A stretch of 64,000 bases of DNA from Sipunculus nudus. Lineage: Eukaryota; Annelida; Sipuncula; Golfingiida; Sipunculidae. Below are positions 36,005 through 48,869 of the stretch, piece after piece (the stretch's first letter is position 1; each line of letters begins with the position of its first letter). A program made the translations under genes and the position numbers. The stretch covers positions 36,465,339 through 36,529,338 of the forward strand of contig CM049316.1 in assembly GCA_026874595.1 (NCBI GenBank). The letters are read 5' to 3'. Under the pieces are notes generated by a model, which searched no databases, had not been told where the DNA came from, and worked only from the letters and a program-made list of their open reading frames with translations.

Positions 36005-37110
36005 TTACATGGTTAACTTAGAAATGGAATCTAATTCAATAATTCTAATTATTAATATTGCCGTTTCCTGTAAGGGCAAGTCATTAGTCGCGTCACTAGT
36101 GACTCCAAGAATGTTATTATCTGGACCATTATCCTCATGTGTGTTATTCTTGGCCATAGATCTAGTTACAGCACATGAAGGATACAAACCAGGAATTTCC
36201 TGATTTTCATAGTCAGTGTACCGATCAAGTGACGGCTTTTCGGGCACTTTTGGTACAGCCTGTACTTTTTTACCTGTTACATCATTGCCTAGTAGCAACT
36301 GAATTCCCTTAGTGGGTAAAGTAGTTCTTATGCCTAAAGTAATATTCCAAGAAATCAGATCTGACTTTAAATTTACAATGTGAAGAGGAACTGAAGTGTG
36401 CTTCTGGAGTCAGACGGCACGTTGGCCTCCGTAGCATCAAATCCTTTTTTTAGAGTCAATAAAGGAGTCGTACCACTTATTTACATGAAAAGAGCTTGAT
36501 TCCTGTACTATACTATGCATAGATTTTGAAACAAAATCAGAGGGTTTACCTTTTGGTTTATTTGCAAGTTTCCAGCAGTCAGATATTAGATGACCTTCCT
36601 TTTTGCAGTAATTACAGATTTTCTTTAAATGATTGGTCTTTATTGGACTCGACACCGTGAACGTGGACTGAGGTGTAGCAATGGACGTTTTTTAACTATT
36701 AGGACTACCAGTACTGGATCTTTTGATCAAACTGATTTACATTCATGTAACTGTTTAACCTGGTCATAGTCAGCAGCGGCTTCTACTGAAAGCTCTGTAT
36801 AAATTTCTCTGGCCTTGTCAGTCAATACACTTTGTAATAGCATGGTCCATTTTCCCCTAGATCATTTTAAATTTTCAGCTACCTTCTGAAAATGTTAGAG
36901 ATATTTATCAACCTCTTTTTCTTGAAAAGGTAGGACAAGTCTAATGTGTTTTGTAACATCAAAATTGTGAGTTGGGGCAGCATGTAGGTCATATTCTAGT
37001 TTAAGTCTTTGTAACTCAAGTCGTTTTAGCTCAAGCTCATGTTGCATTTCATACTTTTTAAATTCTAACTGCATAGCAAGGCTGTCATTTTATTATGTTT
37101 ACACTTCACT
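36005..37110 (-). pseudogene. Decayed gag-pol of a Ty3/gypsy-type LTR retrotransposon
   Basis: The minus strand encodes three collinear Gag-Pol pieces. (1) 37,074-36,727: coiled N-terminal part ('MQLEFKKYEMQHELELKRL'), then a capsid-like segment containing 'IRLVLPFQEKEVDKYL' and 'LLQSVLTDKAREIYTELS', with in-frame stops at 36,895-36,897 (TAA) and 36,862-36,864 (TGA, where family members commonly have Trp). (2) 36,655-36,437: zinc knuckle CNYCKKEGHLISDC, fitting CX2CX4HX4C. (3) 36,409-36,005: end of the retropepsin region ('VPLHIVNLKSDLISWNITLG', 'LLLGNDVTGKKV') and the linker to RT ('YPSCAVTRSMAK'). The capsid C-terminus, the protease active-site segment (DTG/DSG) and all of RT, RNase H and integrase are absent, so there are internal deletions plus stops and frameshifts. 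It is dead. I cannot link it to the solo LTR family nearby. Confidence 0.85.
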
Positions 37111-40100
37111 CTCTTCAATTAAATTTTTGCTAATCTGTTAGCTCTTGGACATTTGCGGCTCTACAGGTTATCTATGACGTAACACACTGGCGTTCACTGG
37201 CAGGCTTCGGTTTTGGTTAGTGTATGTGTGTGTCTGTCCGAGAAAAATAAAGGTTCTAAATGAAATTTGAAGAAAGTCCAAAGAAGATGGGCCATTGGCT
37301 AAAGTAGACAATCTATAATCTTGGTACAGGCTACTTAAATTAAAATCAAGCCCCCCCCCCTCCGAACTTTTTTTCATTCGTTTTCTACCGCGTTTCCAAA
37401 CAGCATCTCCACCAATAATAAAGGATAATTTCTACTATAGTTTGAGGATCTGGGCGTGGTAAAAAAATCGTTATCCCGCCGAAATCTTTACCGATACAGG
37501 TCTCTTTGATATCAATATCTCTTTGCAGGTAGATTCTGGACAGGACAGTATCATATTCCCGCTTCTTTATCTAACCCTGACAGGTTTATTTCTGGTAGTT
37601 TATTAAAACTATCTCCTAATAGGTCAGACAAGATGTCATCCGGTGAAATCAGGTGAATGCACTGGAAAGTAAGTCAGGCGAAGAAGATATTTTGTAATAA
37701 ATAACTCATTCTCGGCAAGGCTGAGAGATAGAGGAAAGATATGTCAAACCTCAACCAATCACTTGATCGCTTTCTACAACGTGGCCGAGGAACCATGCGA
37801 TATAACTAAGGCCAAAAGTTTCAGGGACTTTGGGAGGAAAAATTAGAGCAAAACAGAGATTTCTTTCTCCCTTAGAGGGAGAGCTTTTCAGTAATGATGC
37901 ATTAATGTGGGACAATTCTTGACGTATCATGAAGGTTTATCGGTTTTAGATGGTACGTATTTTTTCTCATTTTGAAAATGAATAAAAAGATAATAATTTA
38001 ATGTATTGACTGATGCAAGATCAGTAATAAACAATATTAATACTGAGGACTCGGTGCTCGTTCCCTCCAAAATTAGGCTACACAAAACATATAATTATTC
38101 TGCTACCTATTGGAACCAAAAATCTGGTGCCAGCAGGCGATTTTTGACTTTTCTTTCTACCGGTCGACACATTGTGTGTAGAATTTAGCCGATTGCTTGC
38201 AAAATACAAAATTTGCTCAAGTTCTTATGTTGTGTATATAATTAACACAAAATTAAGTTCAGTCCCATACCTGTAAGAATTGGTTTTTTTTTTTTGGAAC
38301 TTGTGTCATAGGACAAATTAGAGGCAAAACCAGGTCTTCATTTGCGAAAAACAAAACAAAAGTGATCAAAGACATGTGGGATGGCTTTAGGAGTAGTGAT
38401 TGTTATGTTGATTTATTAGCTGGTTGGTTTGTGTGTTAGTTGCTTCAGACAATACGTTTTTCACGGATTCTAATGACAATTTGTGGAAGGTCAAAGTAAC
38501 AGCCGGGAAATAATCTATTAATCTTTTTAAGTAATCAGGAGTATCGTTATATATTTTGATATAAAATGTTATCGTCCATTTTAACACAAAACGAATCATT
38601 TCTTTATCCATGTGGAGACGAAAATATTCAAAATATATTAGTTAATGCAAAATTAGCCTGAAAAGGTGAACTCGTGTTATAGGGATGTGACATTGTGCAG
38701 GAACACAGGAAAACTTGATTATAGGCGGGTTCGTCGAATATATACATATATTCAGTTAGACTTTTTTGTGTGTGGCCTAAGCCTAAAAGAGAATCCGAAA
38801 AATCTTTGTTTATAAGATAATACCATGAAAACGTGGCTTGGTCGATCTGTAGAAGGATCGGCGGTTTTGAAGATAGGTTCAGCATGGCAGGAGTTCAAAC
38901 ATTAGTAAAGTCGACACCGAGTCTGGAAATAATCCCTGGTGTGATTACGGTACGTTTGCCAAGAAGAAGCAATATTGGTATGATAGTACGGGTAAAGAGA
39001 CATTGGTGCTACTATCTGATGCACATGACCTACACCCTATCAAGCAAATGGTTTCTTGTTTCGAGAAATTATACGTCACTGCCCAATTCCTCGATCAGAC
39101 TGTCCCTGTACTTAGGGGGCGATAACCCCAGGCACACTTGACTAACCAGCTGAGCACGCAGACGGCGGGCTCGGTTGAACGTTCAGATTTCAGGGTCGAC
39201 TCCCGGATAATGAAAAAAAAAATGGGACGGGGGGCTTCTTGAGAAGTCTACTGAGATAACTGGAAAAGATCCCCAGGACCGGAAAAAGGGAGGGATCAAG
39301 CCGCAAAAATGTCTTTAAACCTGTTAAAAAGGGTGGTTGTCGCTGAATGTGCCCCCTCTGCTCGATCCACTATATTGTGACATAGTCGCTTGTATCCTTA
39401 TTTATGGGGAAAAGGGAAGATTTTGTCTTTTTTTCAAATACATTTTATTGCGGAAAAATCGTACAATACACATTTCAAGAGGGAAGGTAATTAATTGAGT
39501 AGGAAACCTCTTAAGTGATACACGTGAAGAACGAACCATATCCTCATTTCGTGCAGTTTCGTGAAATTCTCGATCAAATCTCACCCACTAATAGGGATTT
39601 TAAGTGACTATGAATGTGGTCAGTTGAAAACAGCTCTGCTATTTGGTATGGGATAAAGGTATAAAGTTTGTTCTTTAAAAGCAACATCAGGGCGGTTCCA
39701 GGATTAAGTAACAGGAATGGTCCAACTTAGGACGACTTATGAAAATATCTAAAAAAAACATTGATATGAACCCGTTAAAAAAGAAGCGGCAGACACCCCT
39801 CCCAGATCCACTGCTGAGGATATAGGGTGAAACTTAAATGCTTCAGACTCGAGCAAAAAGGAGTGAATCATTTCTACGCTTGATATGATTATTCAAACCA
39901 AATAGTTAATCACAATTTATACTCAATATACACGTACTTTTAGTTTATCCAAAGAAGGTATCATAAGAAAAACCAAGATAATCTACGGTAAGCATGCCAA
40001 TGGGATTATATGAAAATGATCTTGTTTGTATATACTTGAATATATATTGCTTGTTTGAGTGCAATATCGCATGCATTATTTTTATAGATATTGTAGAAAT

Positions 40101-42924
40101 GTTTCAATTTCTAATTTCTAAACTTGCATATAAAATAGAATATTGATGTCACTGATTGGTGTCACCTAGCTGTCCTCATAAATAAGTGTTTCAATACAAT
40201 AATTTGTTCAAGTTGAACTTGGAATTACATAACATAAAGCCAAATAATGCCACACACACTATATATTATATATTAAACCTCTAGTTGTACCCTGGACAGA
40301 TTTAGTTAAATATATTTCTAAAGTAGAGTACGTCAATGCCGGAAATTAAGACTGATGTCCCGGGGTTTTCTTTTGAACCTGTATCTCCTGAAAGGTTCAT
40401 AGTATCCCAGGATATAGTACCTCTGTTAGCCACCATTACTGACTTCTAAGGTACAGCAACAAAACCCTATTACTGGATGAATGTGGTACATTAACCAAAA
40501 TGAATTCGTGTTTCCGCACCTAAGTACGCCCGCCATGCGCGTCGTATATAACCCTTTACTGACATATTAACTTGGTCTCTATAGATTTGGCTTTCAGGGG
40601 ACTCGAGACCATTTACGTAGCTCCTAATAGAAAACCCCACCGTCCTTTCAAGCCCCCTGTGAAGTTTTATTTATGATGCGCATTTTCAGAGGTGGCTTTG
40701 TTGTTTCGAGTACTTTACCAAGTATAGGTCTATATATTACTAGACAATTGAGGGTATATTTTATTCATATATATTATACTCGGACTGAGTACCGAGGCAT
40801 CCAGTATAACGAAATAGAAACGTCCAACACACTTATGCTTTTAGGTATAAGGCCGAATGATATTAAACGAGCAATATTCTTTCTTCTATGTAAAGATTTC
40901 ATTTAAAAAAGAAGATGGAACAATATGTATACTACAATATTTTAGAAATTGGTACTATAGCAGTTGATGAAGTTTTATTTTCATTTTTATTATGTCATTT
41001 TCCTTTCCTGTATGAGAGACTATTAAAACGCTCTGGATGTATTCGATAAAAATTAGGGACAGGCCGGACTTGAAAGTGTTGAATTCTTTTTTTGATGTTC
41101 TGTTCACTTTGTGGTATGAAAATTGGTTTTATTGTTTTAAAGATTGCTAATGTAATGATCGCCCGTGCCGCCCCGATCACTGTTATTTCAATATCCCCAA
41201 ATGTCAGTATTCCTCATCGTGTTATTTTAGCTGTCCGAGTTCAGGCCACTTAAGTCGGAGTTTGAGTCAAAGTTCTGCGTTTTGAGTCTATTTCTTGCTT
41301 CTTCGAATCCGAATACTTTATAATTGCTAATAAAGAAAACCACATTCGCTCTGTCTTCATACACATAAAAGTTCTAGACTAGAGCCAAACTGTCTGCATG
41401 CTGGTGGCTCGGGTGCTCAGGCCCTCATCACAGAGTGGGCGCGGTTGCTGGTGCTCTGCTGGACCGTCCGACTTCTCGTCTTGACATCGGCACGGGGTAT
41501 TCTGGAGCTAACCTGGAAAGGCGTCTTGGATGCCTTTGTGCTTGGATTGTTGTGGCATCTACAAATATCTCCATAGACTTAATATCTTCATAGGCCAAAT
41601 ATCTTGAAACAAAATATTCCTGAAACCTTGACGTTGGTGAGGGCCCCGGCTTGCTGGGGTCAATGTGATTGGCTCGATTCCCGGCTGCACTTTTTCATTC
41701 ATTCTTTCGTGCGAGCCCTTTAGAAACCGAACCAAGTGCGAGTTCAATAAATATCTGCTTTTAATTAATGTATGCTCTTTTATGGTCACGGTAGAAGACA
41801 AATCATCATTAAAAATTGGATATGATTAAAGGACACAAGTTTCATGCTACGTTACTACTTAAAAGAAACATGACCAGAACGCAGTAGTCATTCGAGGTCA
41901 AAGGATTTCCGGTTGCAGTTGCAGTTTCAATATAACTTCAGAGATTCTGAACTCATCTGAACTCCTCATATGACAGGTTGTTATAAGGAAAACGTAAATA
42001 GGTCACGTCAAATTCTGCGTCACTTGTTGCGTTGGCTTTTGGTTTAAGCACCTTTTGACAAAATAGACTTCACAACAAGCCATCGGTTAATGGCGTTATC
42101 CGCGTGCACGTATTGTTCATTAAAGGTCAAATTTTACAAAATGAAGTCACATTGATAGAAATATCATTAAGACATACCTCTTGCAGGCAAATGTAGGATG
42201 ATTAAAGACAAATATGATTAAAGTAAGGACGAAGCATGGCGTACGCCTTACATTCATTCCTCTGATGGCTATTAATCAGTATAGTAAATCCCAGTATTTT
42301 CTTGTATAGTTCACATAATGAGACTGAATGCCACAAGCTGACTGCAGTGTGTATGTTGTAGTGTAGTCAGTGGAAGTTAAAGGTTGTGGTCACGTCAGAA
42401 GAGATACCATTGCTAAATAGAAAGTATATGATGACCAAACAGACAAATACGTATAAAGGACAAATACTGATACTCATTTATTAATGAACCACCCTTATGA
42501 CGGTAAGTTCGTTTGATTCAATGATGTCGATCAAATATCTGTTTTACTTTATGAATCTAGATTATAATTAACGGTGGTGACACTCAACATTTGTCACGAA
42601 AGGTCCGGTTTTTGTCTTGATAAGCATGGGGTGAGGCAAAGTGTGTCTTTTGGGGTTAATTCCAAATCTTCTTCTAAATCCCGAGATATTCGACATTATT
42701 TCGTGAAGGGTTTATCGCAGCGCCATATTCAGAAACTTTGCCAGTTAACTTGACCCATTTCAAATCGCAACGTCGAAATCCATACTTCACAAACCAAGCC
42801 GTAGTCCCGCAGATATATGTCTCAGCGCAAGAACGGATGTTTTGCTATTAAAGTTTAAAACCTTACGTGAATTTAAATCCACTTTTTGTCATATTGACTT
42901 CTATTCGCAAACAATTCAAGCCGG
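37111..42924. other. No gene; minor repeat fragments
   Basis: 5.8 kb of AT-rich DNA. It has a tRNA-like fragment at 39,145-39,205 and a GC-rich stretch at 41,395-41,560 that is open in two plus-strand frames for 60-67 codons without start or recognisable domain. A second tRNA-like phrase, 'ggctcgattcccggctgc', lies near 41,671. A C-run lies at about 37,351-37,360. Frames near 38,387-38,885 (-) and 38,833-39,141 (+) match no family I recognise. Confidence 0.4.
39145..39205 (+). repeat. tRNA-like fragment (SINE head)
   Basis: 'ccagctgagcacgcagac' (A-box-like) is followed about 40 nt later by 'gggtcgactcccgg' (B-box-like). The arms do not fold into a full cloverleaf, so this is more likely a SINE head than a functional tRNA. 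Confidence 0.4.
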
Positions 42925-43310
42925 CTATTCACCCACCTGATTTTGGCCCACTTTCCGTACATGTTGATGAACTCTAGGTAATTCCTGCTCTTATAACGTA
43001 TCTGTGATTGATATATAGTTTGTATCCATAAGTTGTTTGTAAACACAATATTGTTGGCAAACGGAAAAGAAATATATAACCTAAGGAAGTTTAAAGGTCA
43101 CAAGTTGCAATACTCCCTTAGTAAAACACTTGTTCTTTCGCTTGCTGCTAGATGTCCTCGTTGGATGTGTTTGGAATGGTTTGGCGCCCCCACAAGGTTA
43201 TAAACACGTAGAAATAAACAAAACGATCCGCTGGTATGCGGTTGGATCGACTTTTCTAGCCTATTTTTATAGAAGCGATTACTAGTATCTTTAGTTTATA
43301 GACTGCAGAT
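42925..43310. repeat. Dispersed family F, copy 2
   Basis: Collinear with the copies at 16,350 and 47,545: 'ttcacccacctg', 'ctaggtaattcctgctc', 'gtttgtaaacacaatattg', 'tgctgctagatgtcctcgtt', 'gcgcccccacaaggttat' and 'aaataaacaaaacgatcc'. No open frame is conserved among the three. Confidence 0.65.
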
Positions 43311-44162
43311 AACGGAATAGGCCCCTTTAAGTTATATCATTTAAATGAAGTCAAATGCATGATCACGTTTCTCTCTAAAAATAAACATATATATTGTATA
43401 CATACTCATGTCAATGCTAATGGTTTTTGGAAGGTGATATGCAGGTAGCCCAGTATGACTCTTGGGGCCAAGCAAATGTCAAATACTGTAAATTACCGGA
43501 ATCAGGGTCTTAACTTAGGTATATTGTCTGGTGTTTAGATTGAAGTGTCTGCCCGTGTTGGAGGAATGCCATTTGGATGTCCAGCGTGGCCCATAGAGCC
43601 ACAGAGTGCCATACATACAAGCTTAACCACAATCTTTTAGGCACCATTTGTTTTGGTGGGATCGTCACTGCCTCGGGGAAGGTCAGGTCTACTGTCGAAG
43701 GGAACTGGTTGAGCGCTACGACTTCAGCAAATAGGTAAAATATTACATTGCTTCATGGCTGTTTGATTAAGTTAGTGTCTTTATTTTACTATCAGTATTT
43801 CATATTTGGGTCAGATTTTGGGGGTTCGGGGTTTCCTAGGTCCCTCTCTGGTGCAAAAACAGTTTTTCTCTTTTCCTCCTATATCTTCCTTTCCTCAGTA
43901 CCGCTGATATAACTACCCATTAACAGTAACAACCAACAGAGAAATGCAACTGATATTTCTGTATCGATATCTGAGTGACATTTATTGTGTGTGTATCTTC
44001 TCAACACCATCAATAGCATATTTTAAGCGAGGTCTGATATAAAGAGGAAGAAAGACTTGGGACCGTGAAACAGTGGTTATTTAGAGGTGGACACCACTGA
44101 TGTGGTCATTAGCAAGGTTTTACTGTATGGAATTACAGGTATATATACATTTATATTAATCA

Positions 44163-44207
<45 letters not shown>

Positions 44208-44750
44208 ACGTCAGATCATATAACAATTTGCAATCATAGTTAGATTTTTATTTGAATTAAAATAAGAATACACTAATACATGCTAATGGTTTGAGTTCCA
44301 AATTTCTTTAAAGAAAACATTTGTTTTTAAATAACAAATTATTTAATCATTATAAGATAATATTATTGACTCCACAGGTGACGTCTAATTTGTTTCCTGT
44401 TCCCTTTCTGTTATTTATTTATTTCTTCTTTTTGACAAACTTATAAACTAGTAATTTAAAATATTCGATTGTCTGGCTCGCAACTTTAAATCTGACGTCC
44501 TGAAATTTTGATTGACATACAGATCCGTCAGGCCACGCAAAAACAAAGTTAATTTGCTTTACGAACTATGGGACCAAAAGTATTGAGCGGGAGGGTGACT
44601 TCAGATTTTATTTTTAATATTTATTTATAAATCCGTGAAAATGCGTGAAATTTAGATAACTTTCAGAATGGATTAAGATAATGCACAAATTTTTTATATA
44701 TAATCCCAAATTGTTTTATTCCTGTCCATTAATTTTTGTTTAATATACGT
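43311..44750. other. No recognisable gene
   Basis: AT-rich DNA up to solo LTR copy 4, with a somewhat GC-richer piece at about 43,440-43,740 and the (TA)n at 44,168-44,205. Confidence 0.4.
44168..44205. repeat. (TA)n tract
   Basis: TA dinucleotide run in AT-rich DNA. Confidence 0.95.
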
Positions 44751-45572
44751 TGTCACGGAACCTAATATCAACAGATCACGTATGCGTGATGAACATAAAT
44801 TTTGTAATGAAGAAAAAAAAATCAGATTCTGTACCAATAGGCAGCGTGAAATGTCTAGGGGAATCAATAAAGCAGTCAGTGTTTTTTTGTTAACAAATAA
44901 CTATAATTTATTTTAAAACAATCCTAACATTACAGTACACTAAATCAATACAATTACACAGTACAACAACAGTATAACAGCAAATCAATAAAATCCCAGA
45001 GCCTAATACACAAAGTGCACAGTACCTGGATACCACCACTGCCATAGCGACAAGTCCTTTAAAGCATATAATTCAGATGAACAGTTCACACAATTCTTCT
45101 CAGAGAATTACAGTCCAATGTAAAGCTCTTGTTACAATCCCGAAAGAAAACTGAAGATCAAACAAGATTCGTTACAAATTCAGAAGAAAATCTTTAATTG
45201 CCGCACTTATCGAAATAGGTCCCACAAACTGACATACACGCTTCTGTGTCCGCTGGAATATTCTCTCACCTCTTTCTCGGCTCTAAATCACAGCCCCTAT
45301 TTATAACCTTCTATCCGAAAACTCTAGAAATTCCCTTTCGCGAACAATCGAAAAGAATAATACAGTATAGGAACACGCTATAGGAAACATCTCGAACAGA
45401 AAACGCCGTGTCAGGGTTCACACGTGAGCCAGCCCGGCCCGGCCAGGCGATGCTGCCACGGTAAAGGGGCTACGCGTGCTACACGAATCAAATGCCAACA
45501 ACACATGAAACATCCGTGTGTACAATAAAATCTGTAAGACCGCTGCACACAATAAAAGGGGCACCTGTAACA
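44751..45572 (-). mobile_element. Solo LTR, copy 4, with 4-bp target duplication
   Basis: On the minus strand it begins TGTTACAGGTGCC and ends TTCCGTGACA. ACGT flanks both sides (44,747-44,750 and 45,573-45,576), an exact 4-bp target-site duplication. TATA box at about 45,299-45,306 on the minus strand. Long form (822 bp) with the 'cacaataaaaggggcacctg' terminus (plus strand). It lies about 75 bp left of the 8.6-kb duplicated block. Confidence 0.9.
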
Positions 45573-46782
45573 ACGTAATAACTGTTCTCGAGGGATTGAA
45601 ACTGACGCAGCAATTAGCAACCTGAAGCCTTGGAGAGTAAGAATCTTTTGCTGATGTTGATCATTTTCTATTTCCCTTTAAATGAAATGAAATTTGATAG
45701 AGATAATATTCCTTTTTATTTAAGATTTATAAAAAAATAAACCAAAATGTCCGGTGTTTTAAATCAAAATGTCATTATCATGGCAACTACATCTCCATAT
45801 TTCTTCGGAACCGCCCACTCATTAATTTGACATAGAGCGATTACCTCCACAAATGTCAGGTATACCTTGTGAAAGGCATTTAAAAACATTTACCCTTTAA
45901 ACACCTAGAAGTTCCACTTTCGTAAAATAGTGTGGTCCACATATCTGAATCAACCTGATACCAAACCTTTGATATAATTCGATAAAATAACATGAATATT
46001 CATGAATATCTTTCTAAACTATAATGACAATGAAATCCCAGGGAGATAATCCCAAAGACATGGTTCACAATAAAAAAATGATGTATGGAAAACATGAGCG
46101 GTAATACTGGAGAACAATGCATTTGTGTGGCCTAGGCTTATACTAGTCAGTATGAAAAAAAGCTCGTTTTCAAGGCAGACGTCAAGCAAACAGTGTTTGA
46201 CGGTTCAATGAACCTTTTTTAATAACTTAGGCTGTCTCTGCTCTTGGAAAATACCATTTAAAGAATACGCCACCAAACGGCAATATATAAAAGTTATATT
46301 GTCATAAATTTGATCGTTAATTGTTTTATTACTAATATTCTTGAAATAATTTGTGTTTATCACATGGGCCGATGAAAATTTCAAAAGTAATTTATACCGG
46401 TCCAATTTATGAATTATATGTTCTGCTCTAATTTTCATTCGTTTATATATTTCTTTAATCAGGATTTAATTGTTAACAAAGTAAGGTGAAACTTATTAAA
46501 AAAGTTTTCTTTACAATATGAAGAAATAATGGAATGAAGAAAGGCATCTGAATTAGGTTATATTTGTAGGCACGACACCCGCATCGATTTAGAAAAAAAT
46601 ATAACACAAGTTCATTTGATGGAACTGCAAATGCATACACTTATATAAATAATTGAATCATGGCCGGCTAGGCTTAAGGTACGGTCTCCAAACTGACTGT
46701 ATAATTGTGTTGCATAACATCTCTACAAATACCTGTGTGTACGTATGTACTGTTACGTAAACATTTTGTTTAGTTGAAAATA

Positions 46783-46890
46783 ATGGGCCAATCCAAGATT
46801 CAAGCCCATGTCGGTGGAGCAAATGTCCGGCGTTCCGACCGCTTCACTAGAAAAGCATGCTTCACTAGCCAGACACTTCGGTTTGCTTTT
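46783..46890 (-). repeat. tRNA-derived SINE-like fragment, copy a
   Basis: On the minus strand 'tggctagtgaagcatgcttt' precedes 'cgacatgggcttgaatcttg', a degenerate B-box. It shares its whole length with 47,078-47,185. The small open frame over it is a shadow. Confidence 0.4.
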
Positions 46891-47077
46891 ATAACACGCG
46901 TCCACCTAAGAGCATTCTGCTTTCAGAGAATGATTATCCCAGAAGTCACACAATAGTAAACTAGGTGGGGGTAATTACCAAATACTTCAAACCACCTTTC
47001 CTCGGGCCTAGGCTGGGCATCATTCATGGACAAGCCCCCATATGTTACGAAGATATTTTGCAAAAGGGAAAATATTA

Positions 47078-47185
47078 GGCCGATCCCGGATACGAAACCC
47101 ATGTCGATGGCGCATATGTCCGACGTTCCAATGGCTGCGTTAGAAAAGCAAGCTTCACAGGCGAGACAGTCCTGTCCGCTTTAAT
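47078..47185 (-). repeat. tRNA-derived SINE-like fragment, copy b
   Basis: On the minus strand it contains 'catgggtttcgtatccggg' at B-box position and matches copy a in order (GTCCGGCGTTCC / GTCCGACGTTCC; GCCAGACA / GCGAGACA). A short piece of the same repeat ('gcgagacagttcggtccgc', 55,404) is all that remains in duplication copy 2. Confidence 0.4.
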
Positions 47186-47544
47186 TTCCACCAATTAACT
47201 GAATGTATGCGTGTATGTGTGCATGAGAGCAGATGCAGCAGAATCGAGTGCACTTTTGCTCCTCCGACGATAGAAAGTTTCTACTGACATGCGCTTGGAT
47301 GACAGTAGAAGCTTTATTGAAAACTATGGTGAAATGTTTGACGGATATGTCCGACAAGTTTATTTCCCGTCCTCATAGTATGCCGACACTGAAGTTTTTG
47401 GCCGATTTTGACCAGAACTCACTGACGTGGCTAAGAATTGTTCGCCTCATTTAAGTAGCAGGACAAGGCGCCAAATCTAATCGGATATATTTGTTTATCG
47501 TCCGTAAAATCAGACCCCTTTGTCCTGTCCGGAATCTAATTTTG

Positions 47545-48015
47545 AATTTTGAAAAATGTTCACCTGCTTAATCTGTAGAGTTTATGCTATTTCTGGCGAA
47601 CTCCACATACTTATTATGATACTAATGAAATGTAGGTAAATCCTGCTAAGAAATGAGGAGTGTTTAAAACTCCTTTATGATGGATGTATGACCGTGTATT
47701 TAACTAAAAGTTGTTGGTAAACAAGGAACATGAGCAAATGTTGACAAACAGAAAAAAAGGAGCACTGGAAGGTGGTTAGTGGCATATGAGCAGAATTTGA
47801 AAGACCAATTGATGTAAAACGTCATTTGCAAAACTCTGGTTCGCCTGACTTGCTGCCAGCTGTTCTTGTTGAATGTGTTTTGGATACTTTTTTGGGATAA
47901 TTTTAGTGGACCCCCAGATGTTATGACACGTGGATATATACAAAACAAACAGCTACATAATGAACCGTGAGATCGCGTTTTCTGACTATTTTTATTTAAG
48001 ATACAAGGGATTATA
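47545..48015. repeat. Dispersed family F, copy 3
   Basis: 'ttcacctgctt', 'tgtaggtaaatcctgctaag', 'gtcatttgcaaaactctgg', 'ctgccagctgttcttgttga', 'acccccagatgttatgacac' and 'caaaacaaacagct' align with the copies at 16,350 and 42,925. The minus-strand frame of 106 codons over it is not open in the other copies. Confidence 0.65.
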
Positions 48016-48119
48016 TTCAATTTTCACGATATGGTATTACGCATGTATACCATATCTCGATATGGCGTTCATACATTGATAATTTTCAAAAGTTTTCAAT
48101 CTGAAACTGATTTATTGTA

Positions 48120-48610
48120 GCCAAAATAAGGTTTCTGTTACAAGTTTCGACGCCGAAATTGGTTGCGTTAGTGCAAGGGTGAAAATGAAAGCCGCCTACG
48201 TGTCTGTACTCTCCGGGTCGATCAAGGTCTTTGAGAAATTTTAAGTCGGCTTGATGGACCATATGATCAAAGGTATGTCCGATGGAATGTTATAACAGGT
48301 CTACTCGATGGTTTATAAAGAAGGAAATGCCACTAAAGGAGAAGTGCTTGGCACTATCAGAATAATTATTTAAAACTACTAATATTCCGTTATGCAACCT
48401 GTGTAACTGCAGGAAGATCAAGTGTCAAGGCCAGAAAGCTCTTATTGCCTAATTAATTTTATGGCAAGGCATAAAGGAAAAAAAAATTAAAACACTTACT
48501 TTAGATTTTCTTTGAGTTCTGTTAAAAATAAGTAAGTACTGAACAGAGTAATTTTGCCATATTCCCTGTTTGAAATAAACTGATCTGCGTACACTTTTAA
48601 TATTATTTAT
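48120..48610. repeat. Dispersed family G, copy 2
   Basis: Aligns with 33,520-34,020 (see phrases listed there). Together with family F copy 3 it fills the part of duplication copy 1 that copy 2 lacks. Confidence 0.5.
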
Positions 48611-48869
48611 TATATTTTCAAATATGTTTAGCCAGGATAGCCTATTCAGCTTATTTGCTGTTTATCAATAGTGTACTAGGTAAAGTTAGCTACACATAAA
48701 AATTAAACATACATTTTATAGATTGTATATGATATAATGCTTTATCGAATACATCAGTATACAGTGTAAAATCTTATGCTGTTGGACGCAAAACCGTTAC
48801 ATAGAAGACATTGAAATTATAAAAAAGTACATATCGTAATCTTATGTATAAATAAAAAGGTATGTTTAT

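Noticed and set aside
29756-45572. A single 15.8-kb LTR retrotransposon spanning LTR copies 3 and 4
   Set aside because: Each LTR has its own exact 4-bp target duplication, and the sequence between is mostly unrelated DNA.
46205-46438. 77-codon minus-strand frame in the block start
   Set aside because: The matching region in duplication copy 2 (about 54,835-55,080) has indels and stops and no recognisable domain.
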